Counted from the stretch's first letter, positions 1 through 7,953 are shown. The stretch: DNA of 15,668 bases from Prevotellaceae bacterium UBA2718 (GCA_002353975.1 DEKQ01000133.1:49698-65365); one strand, 5' to 3'. Numbers and translations: made by a program. Notes: a model not told the origin generated them from the letters alone.

Positions 1-29
1 ACCATGTACAATTTGGAATTTACCATTTA

Positions 30-737
30 TCATTTTTCCCCTATCATGTAATAGAGGAACTTGGCATTGCCTATGATGTACCTGCGCCACATGCGTCGTG
101 GCTCTTTGATAAGACGGTACAGCCACTCGAGACCATGCTGCTGCCACCATAGCGGGGCGCGCTGCATGTTGCCTGCAAAGAAATCGAACACCGCGCCGAT
201 GGTGCCGCAGTGACAGTGTATGTCCAGCTCTGCCCAGTGCTGGTACGTCCACTTCTCCTGCTTTGGTGCTGTCATGCCTATCCACAGCAGGTCGGGGTTG
301 GCATCGTTGACGGCCTTGACCATCGCGGCGCTGTCCTCGGGTGAGAACTCCGGCTTGTAGGGTGGGGAATAGGTGACGATGTTCAGGTCAGGATACTGTT
401 CCTTAGCCTTGTCCTTAATCTTCTGCAGGGTCTGCTCGCTTGAGCCGAGGAACATCACCGTGCCTTTCGTGCGCCCCATCTCGTAGCAGAACAGGTCCCA
501 TCCGGCAATGCGGCAGGTGGGTTGGCTCTTGGCACCAATCCATTTGCAGGCCTTGACGATACTCATGCCGTCGGGGATGAGGGCATCGCCGCCTTCCAGC
601 GCTTCGGCAAAGGGAGTGTCCTTGCGCGCCGTGTTGTAGGAGTGGGCGTTGATGGTGTTGATGAGCAACTTGCCCTGCGGGAGGGCCTGGAGCTCCTGCA
701 TGGAGCAGATGAGATTGAGGTTCTTTAGGCTGAACAT
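30..737 (-). CDS. WecG/TagA/CpsF-family glycosyltransferase
   Basis: A 235-residue protein of the WecG/TagA/CpsF family (GT26). These membrane-associated enzymes move a sugar, often N-acetylmannosaminuronate or N-acetylmannosamine, from a UDP donor onto a polyprenyl-linked intermediate during surface polysaccharide assembly. Family marks are visible in order: TINAHS near residues 28-33 (Thr and Asn of the active site), IPDGMS around 54-59 with the presumed catalytic Asp56, a GMTAPKQEKW block in the second half, and a basic C-terminal tail beginning EPRRMWRRY that in this family mediates membrane contact. Length is normal for the family. The start at 737 is preceded by an A-rich stretch, usual for Bacteroidetes translation starts; Met13 is a less likely alternative. 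It lies 29 bases after the small gene at 767-943 and is probably cotranscribed with it. The sugar substrate cannot be told from sequence. Confidence 0.9.
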   Translation of the reverse strand: MFSLKNLNLICSMQELQALPQGKLLINTINAHSYNTARKDTPFAEALEGGDALIPDGMSIVKACKWIGAKSQPTCRIAGWDLFCYEMGRTKGTVMFLGSSEQTLQKIKDKAKEQYPDLNIVTYSPPYKPEFSPEDSAAMVKAVNDANPDLLWIGMTAPKQEKWTYQHWAELDIHCHCGTIGAVFDFFAGNMQRAPLWWQQHGLEWLYRLIKEPRRMWRRYIIGNAKFLYYMIGEK

Positions 738-766
738 GTTTTTTTTAGGCTATGCGGTGTGTCTTG

Positions 767-943
767 TTATAGGAAATCCTTCTCTGTCAGGGTATTGTCT
801 TCGCTCTGTTCTTCTCCGGTCAGAGCTCCGGTGTCGAGGTCTTGGACTCTATAGGTATCTCCATTCGATGCCACTACGGTTAGTATTCCTTTGCCTGGGA
901 GCTTTACAGTTTGTATAGTTGGCTCTATGTAGTTCTTTTTCAT
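767..943 (-). CDS. Small protein of 58 residues, unknown function
   Basis: A short reading frame starting MKKNYIEPTIQTVKLPG and ending in an acidic tail (GEEQSEDNTLTEKDFL). The frame is open further upstream to 1033, but I chose the ATG at 943 because a complete sigma-ABfr promoter lies at 1031-1061 and because an MKKxYxxPxxxxxxL opening is one I recall from many short Prevotella and Bacteroides proteins of unknown role. No signal peptide, membrane segment or known domain is visible. It lies 29 bases upstream of the glycosyltransferase gene on the same strand, so the two may be one transcript. It could be a genuine small protein or a translated leader. The promoter and recurring N-terminus argue that it is expressed. 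Confidence 0.6.
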   Translation of the reverse strand: MKKNYIEPTIQTVKLPGKGILTVVASNGDTYRVQDLDTGALTGEEQSEDNTLTEKDFL

Positions 944-1030
944 TAATGGTTTGAAAATGTTGTCTTTCTTTTGTCGTGCATTCTGTGTTTGGTAAGTATT
1001 GGTTTGGTAGCCAAGATGACTAACGACAAG

Positions 1031-1061
1031 CAAAGTTACGATGAAGTTTTTAGATACGCAA
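1031..1061 (-). promoter_or_regulatory. Sigma-ABfr promoter for the small protein and glycosyltransferase
   Basis: On the minus strand TTG (1061-1059) is followed after exactly 20 bases by TAACTTTG (1038-1031), matching the Bacteroidetes -33/-7 consensus. It would start transcription near 1024 and leave a leader of about 80 bases before the ATG at 943. Confidence 0.75.
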
Positions 1062-1078
1062 GAAATTGTCCTGATTTT

Positions 1079-1109
1079 TTTCTCAATTCAAGAAAAAGTG
1101 TTAACTTTG
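1079..1109 (+). promoter_or_regulatory. Probable carB promoter
   Basis: TAACTTTG at 1102-1109 is a perfect -7 box. The expected -33 position (1079-1081) falls in a T run rather than a clear TTG. It lies back to back with the minus-strand promoter at 1031-1061. Its position inside the in-frame extension of carB supports the later ATG at 1154. Confidence 0.6.
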
Positions 1110-1153
1110 CACGAAATAGGCGAAAAACTAATAACAACATAACAAACGACAGA

Positions 1154-4100
1154 ATGGAAAACAAATTAAAGAAGGTACTTGTATTAGGTTCCGGTGCTCT
1201 GAAGATAGGCCAGGCCGGAGAGTTTGACTATTCCGGTTCGCAGGCGTTGAAGGCTCTGCGTGAGGAGGGCATCCGCTCGGTGCTCATCAATCCTAACGTG
1301 GCAACTATTCAGACGAGTGAGGGTATAGCCGATAAGGTTTACTTCCTTCCGGTGAACGCATATTTCGTTACGGAGGTGATAAAGAAGGAGCGTCCTGACG
1401 GCATCCTGCTTGCCTTTGGTGGTCAGACCGCCCTGAACTGTGGCACAGAACTCTACCAGACCGGCGTGCTGAAAGAGTATGGCGTACGCGTGCTCGGCAC
1501 AAGCGTTGAGGCCATTATGAACACTGAGGACCGTGACCTCTTCGTAAAGGAGCTTAACAAGGTGAACCTGAAGGTGCCGGTATCACAGGCTTGTGAGAAC
1601 ATGGACGATGCCATAGCCACTGCGCGCCGCATAGGTTATCCTATCATGATACGTTCTGCCTACGCCCTCGGCGGACTTGGCTCCGGCGTGTGTCCCGATG
1701 AGGAGACATTCAAGGAGATAGCAGAGTCTGCATTTACCTTCGCTCCGCAGGTGCTGGTTGAGGAGTCGCTGAAGGGATGGAAGGAGATAGAGTTTGAGTG
1801 CATCCGCGATGCCAATGACCACTGCTTTACCGTCGCTTCGATGGAGAATGTCGATCCGCTGGGCATCCATACCGGTGAGTCAATCGTGGTGGCTCCGACG
1901 TGCTCGCTGACCGAGGAGCAGGTGAAGATGCTGCAGGACATCACCATCAAGTGTGTACGCCACCTGAACATCGTGGGCGAGTGTAACATACAGTTCGCCT
2001 TCAATGCCGACAATAACGACTATCGCATCATAGAGATCAATGCCCGCCTGAGCCGCTCATCTGCCCTGGCTTCAAAGGCTACGGGCTATCCGCTCGCATT
2101 CGTGGCAGCGAAAATTGCATTAGGCTACACGCTGGACCAGATAGGCGAGATGGGCACGACCAACTCTGCATACGTGGCACCGTCGCTGGACTACATGATA
2201 TGCAAGATTCCACGTTGGGACCTGACAAAGTTCACCGGCGTATCGCGCAAAATCGGCTCAAGCATGAAGTCTGTGGGCGAGATAATGTCTATCGGTCGTA
2301 CATTCGAAGAGATGCTGCAGAAGGGCCTGCGCATGATAGGTCAGGGTATGCACGGCTTCGTGGGCAACGAGCACGTGAAGTTTGATGACCTGGACGAGGA
2401 ACTGGCAAACCCAACGGATATGCGTATCTTCGCCATCGCTCAGGCGCTGGAGAAGGGCTACACCATAGAGCGCCTCTTTGAACTGACAAAGATAGACCCG
2501 TGGTTCCTTGAGAGGATGAAGAACATCGTGGACTACAAGCACAAGCTGCAGGAGTACAACAAGATAGAAGATGTGCCTGCTGACGTGATGAAGCAGGCAA
2601 AGATATGGGGTTTCTCAGACTTCCAGATTGCCCGCTTTGTCCTCAAGACCGAAGGCACAAATATGGAGAAAGAGAATCTTCAGGTGCGTGCGTACCGTAA
2701 GCAGCTGGGCATCCTGCCTGCCGTGAAGCGTATCCCGACCGTTGCGAGCGAGCATCCTGACCTGACCAACTATCTCTATATGACTTACGCGGTGGAGGGC
2801 TATGACATCAACTACTACAAGAATGAGAAGTCTGTCGTGGTGCTCGGCTCAGGCGCATACCGCATCGGTTCGTCCGTAGAGTTTGACTGGTGTTCGGTCA
2901 ACGCCATACAGACGGCACGCAAGCTGGGCTACAAGTCCATTATGATAAACTATAACCCTGAGACCGTGAGCACGGACTATGACATGTGTGACCGCCTGTA
3001 CTTCGACGAGTTGTCATTTGAGCGTGTGCTCGACGTGATAGACCTTGAGAGCCCTCGCGGAGTCATCGTCAGCGTGGGTGGACAGATACCTAACAACCTG
3101 GCAATGAAGCTCTATCGCCAGAGTGTGCCCATCCTGGGTACCAGCCCTGTCAGCATCGACCGTGCCGAGAACCGTGGTAAGTTCTCAGCCATGCTTGACC
3201 AGCTGGGCATCGACCAGCCTAAGTGGAGCGCACTGACCAGCATGAGCGACGTGAAGAAGTTCATCGACGAGGTGGGATACCCCGTCCTGGTGCGTCCGTC
3301 ATACGTGCTCTCCGGTGCTGCCATGAACGTCTGCTACAACGACGAGGAGCTGCAGCGCTTCCTTGCGGCTGCGGCAGAGGTATCAAAGGAATACCCTGTC
3401 GTGGTAAGCCAGTTTATGACCGACACGAACGAAATAGAGTTTGACGGTGTGGCACAGAATGGTGAGGTGATAGAATACGGTATCTCTGAGCACGTGGAGT
3501 ATGCCGGCGTACACTCTGGTGACGCTACGATGGTGTTCCCTGCGCAGGATATTAAGTTCGCTACCATCAGGCAGATAAAGCGTATGTCACGTGCTATTGC
3601 GAAGGAACTCAACATCTCCGGACCTTTCAACATACAGTATCTTGCCAAGGACCGCGACGTAAAGGTGATAGAGTGTAACCTGCGTGCTTCGCGCTCGTTC
3701 CCGTTTGTCAGCAAGGTGCTGAAGCGTAACTTCATTGAGACGGCAACGAAGATTATGCTTGACGCGCCATTCCAGAAAGCCGACAAGTCGGCCTTCGACA
3801 TTGACCGCATGGGCGTAAAGGCCAGCCAGTTCTCCTTCGCACGTCTCTCTGGGGCTGACCCTGTGCTCGGCGTTGACATGTCATCAACGGGTGAGGTGGG
3901 CTGTCTCGGTGACTCATACGAGGAGGCACTGCTCAATGCCATGATTGCCACAGGCTATAAGATACCGTCACGCGACAAGGGTATCATGCTGTCTTCCGGT
4001 GGAACAAAGGAGAAGACAACGCTGCTTGACTCTGCCATCTCGCTTCAGAAGGGCGGATATACCATCTATGCTACTGAGGGAACGGCGAAGTTCCTGGCCG

Positions 4101-4387
4101 ACAATGGCATTACGGCAATCCCTGTGGGCTGGCCTGACGAGAGCCATAAGGACATCCGCAACGTGATGGACATGATACATGACCATGCCTTTGACCTCAT
4201 CATCAACATTCCGAAGAACCACTCCAAGCGTGAGCAGACCAACGGTTATAAGATACGCCGCAGCGCCATCGACCACAACATACCGCTGATTACCAATGCA
4301 CGCCTTGCGTCTGCATTCATCAAGGCATTCTGCGAGAGGCCTCTTGAGTCGCTTCAGATAAAGTCTTGGCAGGAATATACTAATTAA
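1154..4387 (+). CDS. carB: Carbamoyl phosphate synthase large subunit
   Basis: A 1077-residue CarB. It makes carbamoyl phosphate from bicarbonate, ammonia (from glutamine through CarA) and two ATP, feeding pyrimidine and arginine synthesis in the cytoplasm. The usual layout is visible. The first ATP-grasp half begins with VLVLGSGALKIGQAGEFDYSG and includes NARLSRSSALASKATGYP. An oligomerisation region spans about 400-555. The second half begins near residue 560 with VVVLGSGAYRIGSSVEFDWC. The regulatory MGS-like domain begins near 943 (GIMLSSGGTKEKTT) and contains ATEGTAKFL. The frame is open from 971, but homologues begin near MENKLKK and the promoter lies at 1102-1109, so 1154 is the start. 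No carA is adjacent: the upstream gene is divergent and a terminator follows. Blocks such as LKGWKEIEFE, KIPRWDLTKF and SVEFDWC read like animal or fungal CAD/CPS1 rather than E. coli CarB. Confidence 0.96.
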   Translation: MENKLKKVLVLGSGALKIGQAGEFDYSGSQALKALREEGIRSVLINPNVATIQTSEGIADKVYFLPVNAYFVTEVIKKERPDGILLAFGGQTALNCGTELYQTGVLKEYGVRVLGTSVEAIMNTEDRDLFVKELNKVNLKVPVSQACENMDDAIATARRIGYPIMIRSAYALGGLGSGVCPDEETFKEIAESAFTFAPQVLVEESLKGWKEIEFECIRDANDHCFTVASMENVDPLGIHTGESIVVAPTCSLTEEQVKMLQDITIKCVRHLNIVGECNIQFAFNADNNDYRIIEINARLSRSSALASKATGYPLAFVAAKIALGYTLDQIGEMGTTNSAYVAPSLDYMICKIPRWDLTKFTGVSRKIGSSMKSVGEIMSIGRTFEEMLQKGLRMIGQGMHGFVGNEHVKFDDLDEELANPTDMRIFAIAQALEKGYTIERLFELTKIDPWFLERMKNIVDYKHKLQEYNKIEDVPADVMKQAKIWGFSDFQIARFVLKTEGTNMEKENLQVRAYRKQLGILPAVKRIPTVASEHPDLTNYLYMTYAVEGYDINYYKNEKSVVVLGSGAYRIGSSVEFDWCSVNAIQTARKLGYKSIMINYNPETVSTDYDMCDRLYFDELSFERVLDVIDLESPRGVIVSVGGQIPNNLAMKLYRQSVPILGTSPVSIDRAENRGKFSAMLDQLGIDQPKWSALTSMSDVKKFIDEVGYPVLVRPSYVLSGAAMNVCYNDEELQRFLAAAAEVSKEYPVVVSQFMTDTNEIEFDGVAQNGEVIEYGISEHVEYAGVHSGDATMVFPAQDIKFATIRQIKRMSRAIAKELNISGPFNIQYLAKDRDVKVIECNLRASRSFPFVSKVLKRNFIETATKIMLDAPFQKADKSAFDIDRMGVKASQFSFARLSGADPVLGVDMSSTGEVGCLGDSYEEALLNAMIATGYKIPSRDKGIMLSSGGTKEKTTLLDSAISLQKGGYTIYATEGTAKFLADNGITAIPVGWPDESHKDIRNVMDMIHDHAFDLIINIPKNHSKREQTNGYKIRRSAIDHNIPLITNARLASAFIKAFCERPLESLQIKSWQEYTN

Positions 4388-4420
4388 TGAATAATTAAAA
4401 ATTCAAAATTCATAATTAGC
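4381..4420. repeat. AT-rich dispersed repeat, copy after carB
   Basis: The 40 bases here match 7012-7051, downstream of the GH51 gene, at 35 of 40 positions, and at 28 of 30 over 4391-4420 against 7022-7051. Both copies overlap or abut the stop of the preceding gene and end in AATTAGC. It may be a dispersed intergenic element or a shared 3-prime-end structure. Confidence 0.6.
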
Positions 4421-4470
4421 CCCCTCAACTCCTCCTGTGGATGAGGCGGTGAGGGGGCTTTAATTCTTTC
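4418..4470 (+). terminator. Hairpin terminator after carB
   Basis: AGCCCCCTCA (4418-4427) pairs perfectly with TGAGGGGGCT (4450-4459), a 10-bp GC-rich stem. A small inner stem (CCTC with GAGG) can shorten the loop. The stem is followed by TTAATTCTTTCTT. It fits an intrinsic terminator for carB. It ends only 18 bases before the next ATG. Confidence 0.8.
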
Positions 4471-4477
4471 TTCATCA

Positions 4478-7012
4478 ATGAAGCACTACATCTTCCTCTT
4501 GGCCGCCCTATTGGCGCTGCCGGCGTTTGCTAATCGTCCCGACTCCGTGTGGGTAAGACCTGACATCAAAGACGGAGCACGCGGATTACAGGTGGCATGG
4601 TCGCAAGACCAGAAACACTGGCACCATATAGCAACTAATGTCTTTGAAAGTGACTACGGTCCCTGGGGGGCACAGAAGAAGATGTGGTACCCGGTGCTGA
4701 AGTTTGACGGTAAGAAGTTTACTGCCACTTTCATCCCAGACCTCAAGCAACGTGAGGTGGGCAGGACGGAGTCTGCAGACTTCATACTGTGGAAACCGCA
4801 GGACTATGACCTCATTTCCAGTGAGGCAGACTTCCAGCGTATCGTCAGTCAGAGCAAGGCAGACAGCCAGAAGCCCTTGCGCGTACCTTATATATATATA
4901 AAGGCGCTGCAGGAGAAGAAGGCTCTGCGCGAAGCCAATGGGCGTAAGGAGATGGAGAACTATGTCGCTACGGGGCGTCATTTCGCTGAAGACTGCGCGG
5001 CGATAAATGCGAAGCTGACGATAGACTGGGCAGACAAGAAGAACATTTCGCCTGACTTGATGGGCATCTTCTTTGAGGATATCAGCTATGCTGCCGACGG
5101 CGGACTGTATGCGGAGCTTATTCAGAACCGCGACTTTGAATATACAGCCGCCGACCGTAAGGACTGGAATGCCCTGACCGCGTGGAGGCTGGAGGGTGAA
5201 GGCTTGGCGGTGGATGTCTCTACCCAGGCCCCAATGCATCGTAATAATGCCCACTACGCCCAGTTGAAGACAGAGAAGGTTGGCGGAAGTATAGTCAATG
5301 AGGGCTTTGACGGCATCCCCCTGAAAGGCGGAGACAAGTATGAGCTGTCACTGTTCCTGAAGGGAAGCGGCGCTGTGAAGGTGTCCCTCCGTGAGAACGG
5401 TAAGACTTTGGCTTCAACCACTTTCAAGGCAACTAAGGAGTGGCGCAGGCAGAGCGTAACGCTCAAGGCTGCGGCAGATGCCAAGTCGGCAGAGCTGGTG
5501 ATAGAACCACAGCAGCGGGGAGAACTGGATTTGGACTTTGTATCGCTCTTTCCAAAGGATACATACAAGGGTCGCAGCAACGGATTGCGCAAGGATCTCG
5601 CTGAGACTATCGCTGATTTGAAGCCTCGCTTCGTCCGCTTCCCGGGCGGATGTGCATCTCATGGCAACGGTATCAACAACATATACCATTGGCAGGCCAC
5701 CATCGGAGACCTGTGGGAGAGGCAGGGTGACTACAATATCTGGCATTACCACCAGACACGCGGACTGGGCTTCTATGAGTATTTCCAGTTCTGTGAGGAC
5801 ATCGGTGCGGAGCCTGTACCGGTGCTTGCTGCCGGTGTGCCGTGCCAGAACAGTGGCCGCGGTGGCTATGAGGGAGGACCGCAGAACGGTCAGCAGGGCG
5901 GCATACCATTCCTGAAAGACCTTGGAGGCAAGCCGTCGCCATATCAGTATATGGGTAAGGACCTTACGATGGAGTCGTATCTGCAGGAGCTGCTTGACCT
6001 GATAGAGTGGGCTAACGGCGATGCAAAGAAGTCTCCGCTTGCGGCGATGAGAGCTAAGGCAGGCCATCCTAAGCCGTTCAACCTGAAATATCTCGGCATA
6101 GGCAATGAGGATATGCTGGGCGATACCTTCATGGAGCGTTACCGTTTCCTCATAGAAGGAGTGAAGGCAAAACATCCTGAGATAACCGTCATAGGTACTG
6201 TCGGCCCGTTCTGGGAGGGCTCTGACTATGAGTATGGCTGGCAGGAGGCCAAGGCGAAGATGCTTGAGATAGTGGATGAGCATTACTATAACCTGCCCGG
6301 ATGGTACTTCAGTCATCGTGACTTCTACGATGGATATGACCGCAAGGGACCGAAGGTCTATCTGGGAGAATGGGCATCGAAGGGCAACAACGTAAGCAAC
6401 GCCCTCGTGGAGGCAGCCTATATGACTCACCTTGAGGAGAATGCCGATGTGGTTGTGATGTCGTCATACGCTCCTCTGTTGGCTAAGGACAAGCATTACA
6501 GTTGGACTCCAGACCTCATTTATTTCAATAACAACGAGGTGCGCCCGACGGCCAATTACTATGTGCAGCGCGTGTTCGGTCATAACGCCGGCGATACGTA
6601 TGTAGGCTCAAAGGTGGATGTCACAGTGGAAAAGTCTTCCTCTGATGCTGCCGACAAAAAGAAATCTCCCTCGCAGGAAGATCTGGAAAGGGGCGTAAGG
6701 GATAGGATTGACCGCTCGGTAGTGGTAGATAGTAAGACGGGCGATGTGATTATCAAGCTTGTTTCCATGCTGCCTAAAGAGGCGACCATGACGATAGACC
6801 TTGGAGAAGAGGTGGCAGCAAAGCTAAGTAATGCCACATCCAAGAAAACAAAGAAGAGTGTCGTGGCGTCAATACAGACGATGTGCGGCGGCAACACTCC
6901 TGACCGCACAAAGGAGTGGGAGGGAGAAAAGACGGAGAAGGTAACACTCACTTCCCCTCAGCTTCAACTCTCCGTTGCTCCATACTCAGTGACGGTCGTA
7001 AGGGTGAAATGA
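4478..7012 (+). CDS. Secreted alpha-L-arabinofuranosidase, GH51
   Basis: An 844-residue exported glycoside hydrolase that should remove terminal alpha-L-arabinofuranosyl groups from arabinan or arabinoxylan. The signal peptide is MKHYIFLLAALLALPAFA, with probable cleavage before Asn19. Residues of about 25-115 carry a region (VAWSQDQKHWHHI, SDYGPWG) resembling blades of beta-propeller glycosidases, probably an accessory module. The GH51 core starts near 176, with GIFFEDISYAADGGLYAEL from 196. A CBM4-like beta-sandwich lies at about 235-360. The catalytic barrel follows, with acid/base Glu544 in GIGNED and nucleophile Glu631 in YLGEWAS, and then a C-terminal beta domain. Residues of about 719-748 form a Ser/Lys/Asp-rich low-complexity insert in that last domain. 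No promoter consensus is visible between the carB terminator and the start, so its transcription is unclear. It converges on the response regulator gene. Confidence 0.93.
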   Translation: MKHYIFLLAALLALPAFANRPDSVWVRPDIKDGARGLQVAWSQDQKHWHHIATNVFESDYGPWGAQKKMWYPVLKFDGKKFTATFIPDLKQREVGRTESADFILWKPQDYDLISSEADFQRIVSQSKADSQKPLRVPYIYIKALQEKKALREANGRKEMENYVATGRHFAEDCAAINAKLTIDWADKKNISPDLMGIFFEDISYAADGGLYAELIQNRDFEYTAADRKDWNALTAWRLEGEGLAVDVSTQAPMHRNNAHYAQLKTEKVGGSIVNEGFDGIPLKGGDKYELSLFLKGSGAVKVSLRENGKTLASTTFKATKEWRRQSVTLKAAADAKSAELVIEPQQRGELDLDFVSLFPKDTYKGRSNGLRKDLAETIADLKPRFVRFPGGCASHGNGINNIYHWQATIGDLWERQGDYNIWHYHQTRGLGFYEYFQFCEDIGAEPVPVLAAGVPCQNSGRGGYEGGPQNGQQGGIPFLKDLGGKPSPYQYMGKDLTMESYLQELLDLIEWANGDAKKSPLAAMRAKAGHPKPFNLKYLGIGNEDMLGDTFMERYRFLIEGVKAKHPEITVIGTVGPFWEGSDYEYGWQEAKAKMLEIVDEHYYNLPGWYFSHRDFYDGYDRKGPKVYLGEWASKGNNVSNALVEAAYMTHLEENADVVVMSSYAPLLAKDKHYSWTPDLIYFNNNEVRPTANYYVQRVFGHNAGDTYVGSKVDVTVEKSSSDAADKKKSPSQEDLERGVRDRIDRSVVVDSKTGDVIIKLVSMLPKEATMTIDLGEEVAAKLSNATSKKTKKSVVASIQTMCGGNTPDRTKEWEGEKTEKVTLTSPQLQLSVAPYSVTVVRVK

Positions 7013-7013
7013 A

Positions 7014-7146
7014 ATAAATTAATAATTAATAATTCAAAATTCAGAATTAGCTTGCGCGGTGAGGCTCTTCTGTAATCATAATTTCCAACTCTCATTTCTC
7101 AATTTGAAAGTAATCCTGAATTTTGAATTTTGAATTATTAATTTAT
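7014..7146. repeat. 36-bp inverted repeat filling the convergent gap
   Basis: Arms at 7014-7049 and 7111-7146 are reverse complements at 33 of 36 positions, enclosing 61 bases. The arms are AT-rich with AATTCAAAATTC units. The structure occupies nearly all of the space between the GH51 stop at 7012 and the response regulator stop at 7153. It could work as a two-way terminator or be a remnant of a miniature mobile element. No flanking target duplication was established. Confidence 0.7.
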
Positions 7147-7152
7147 TAATTC

Positions 7153-7794
7153 TCATATGAAGTAGTCTGCTTCGTTTATCAGGCCTGCTCTCACTGCGGC
7201 CTTGATAGCTTCGTGCGCCGTATTCACGTGTAGTTTGCGGAAGAGGTTCTTCCTGTGCGTGTTGATAGTGTGAATGCTTGAGAAGCGTTCTGCTGCAATT
7301 TCCTTTGTTGTCTTACCTTGTGCAATGGCTCGCACCACTTCTACTTCAGTCGGTGTGAGCATGGTCTGTTGTTCCCATTCCTGCTGTTGGCGCATGAGAA
7401 GGATTTCCGTCACGCGCTGCGAGATATAGCGCTCACCTCTCAGCGTGGAATGTATGGCCTGTGTCACCTCGCGCAGCGGCGCGTCTTTGAAGAGGATACT
7501 TACGTTGTGGCTTTGATAAACTACGGAGCGCAGGAACTGCGGCGTGAGGTCATCGCTCATCAATATCCATCGCGTATGCGGGAAACGCTGGCCTACGATG
7601 AGGAAATTATCTACGTCAAAGAAATCGAACAGCGTATAGTCTAAGAATACGATGCTATTCTCCTGACGCTTCAGTTTCTCTGTCAGTTCGGTCTTGTCGT
7701 GGGCATGTTCCACGGTTTTGCCCTCTATGCCATCTACAAGATGTTCTATGGCATAGCGTGTCAGTTCCTGATTGTCTGCTATTATAAAGTTCAT
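7153..7794 (-). CDS. LuxR/NarL-type response regulator
   Basis: A 213-residue two-domain transcription regulator. The N-terminal receiver starts MNFIIADNQELTRYAI. Asp7 of the acidic pocket is followed by Asn8 where a second Asp is usual, the phosphoacceptor is Asp52 in VFLDYT, the switch Ser is Ser80 (LMSDD) and the conserved Lys is Lys103 (LFKDA). The C-terminal LuxR-type helix-turn-helix runs from about 146 (LTPTEVEVV) through GKTTKEIA and HTINTHRKNLFRKLHV. The frame is open up to 7905, but I chose the ATG at 7794 because receivers start at this point and the promoter lies at 7831-7861, inside the longer frame. No histidine kinase gene is in the window. It is divergent from the SusC operon, with dyad sequences between them, and so is a candidate regulator of it. 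Confidence 0.9.
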   Translation of the reverse strand: MNFIIADNQELTRYAIEHLVDGIEGKTVEHAHDKTELTEKLKRQENSIVFLDYTLFDFFDVDNFLIVGQRFPHTRWILMSDDLTPQFLRSVVYQSHNVSILFKDAPLREVTQAIHSTLRGERYISQRVTEILLMRQQQEWEQQTMLTPTEVEVVRAIAQGKTTKEIAAERFSSIHTINTHRKNLFRKLHVNTAHEAIKAAVRAGLINEADYFI

Positions 7795-7830
7795 GTCTTG
7801 TGTATTTGTGTTTATGATGTTTTGACGGTG

Positions 7831-7861
7831 CAAAGGTACAAAGAATATGTGACATACACAA
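7831..7861 (-). promoter_or_regulatory. Sigma-ABfr promoter of the response regulator gene
   Basis: On the minus strand TTG (7861-7859), 20 bases, then TACCTTTG (7838-7831), a full match to the -33/-7 consensus. The predicted start near 7824 leaves a leader of about 30 bases before the ATG at 7794. Confidence 0.75.
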
Positions 7862-7883
7862 TACCCTGGCGGTGGTATTTCCC

Positions 7884-7935
7884 TCACATCATTTTGGTAT
7901 GACACGGGTCATAATCCCAAACCTTTGTGATGTGA
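7884..7935. promoter_or_regulatory. Dyad sequences between divergent promoters, possible operator
   Basis: TCACATCA (7884-7891) and TGATGTGA (7928-7935) form a perfect 8-bp inverted pair. Between them TATGAC (7898-7903) and GTCATA (7908-7913) form a second dyad with a 4-base gap. The block lies between the -33 boxes of the response regulator and SusC promoters, where a regulator could affect both. Which protein binds, if any, is inference. Confidence 0.45.
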
Positions 7936-7953
7936 AATAGCTGCGGGTGGGTA

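Noticed and set aside
971..1153. In-frame N-terminal extension of carB by 61 codons
   Set aside because: It contains the probable promoter of carB (TAACTTTG at 1102-1109) and overlaps the opposite-strand promoter. CarB homologues begin at the sequence encoded from 1154.
3334..3951. Minus-strand frame of 205 codons opposite carB
   Set aside because: It is antisense to conserved CarB sequence, is Ser/Ala-rich in the way of a codon shadow, and shows no domain.
4889..4901. Short TA run as a regulatory or slippage repeat
   Set aside because: It is a brief TATATATATA inside the GH51 gene encoding YIYIK in a continuous frame, with no sign of phase variation.
5414..6430. Minus-strand frame of 338 codons opposite the GH51 gene
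   Set aside because: It lies wholly within a well-supported GH51 coding region, resembles no family and has no promoter. It is an open shadow frame.
7795..7905. Longer start for the response regulator
   Set aside because: The added 37 residues precede the first receiver strand and would be encoded across the promoter at 7831-7861.
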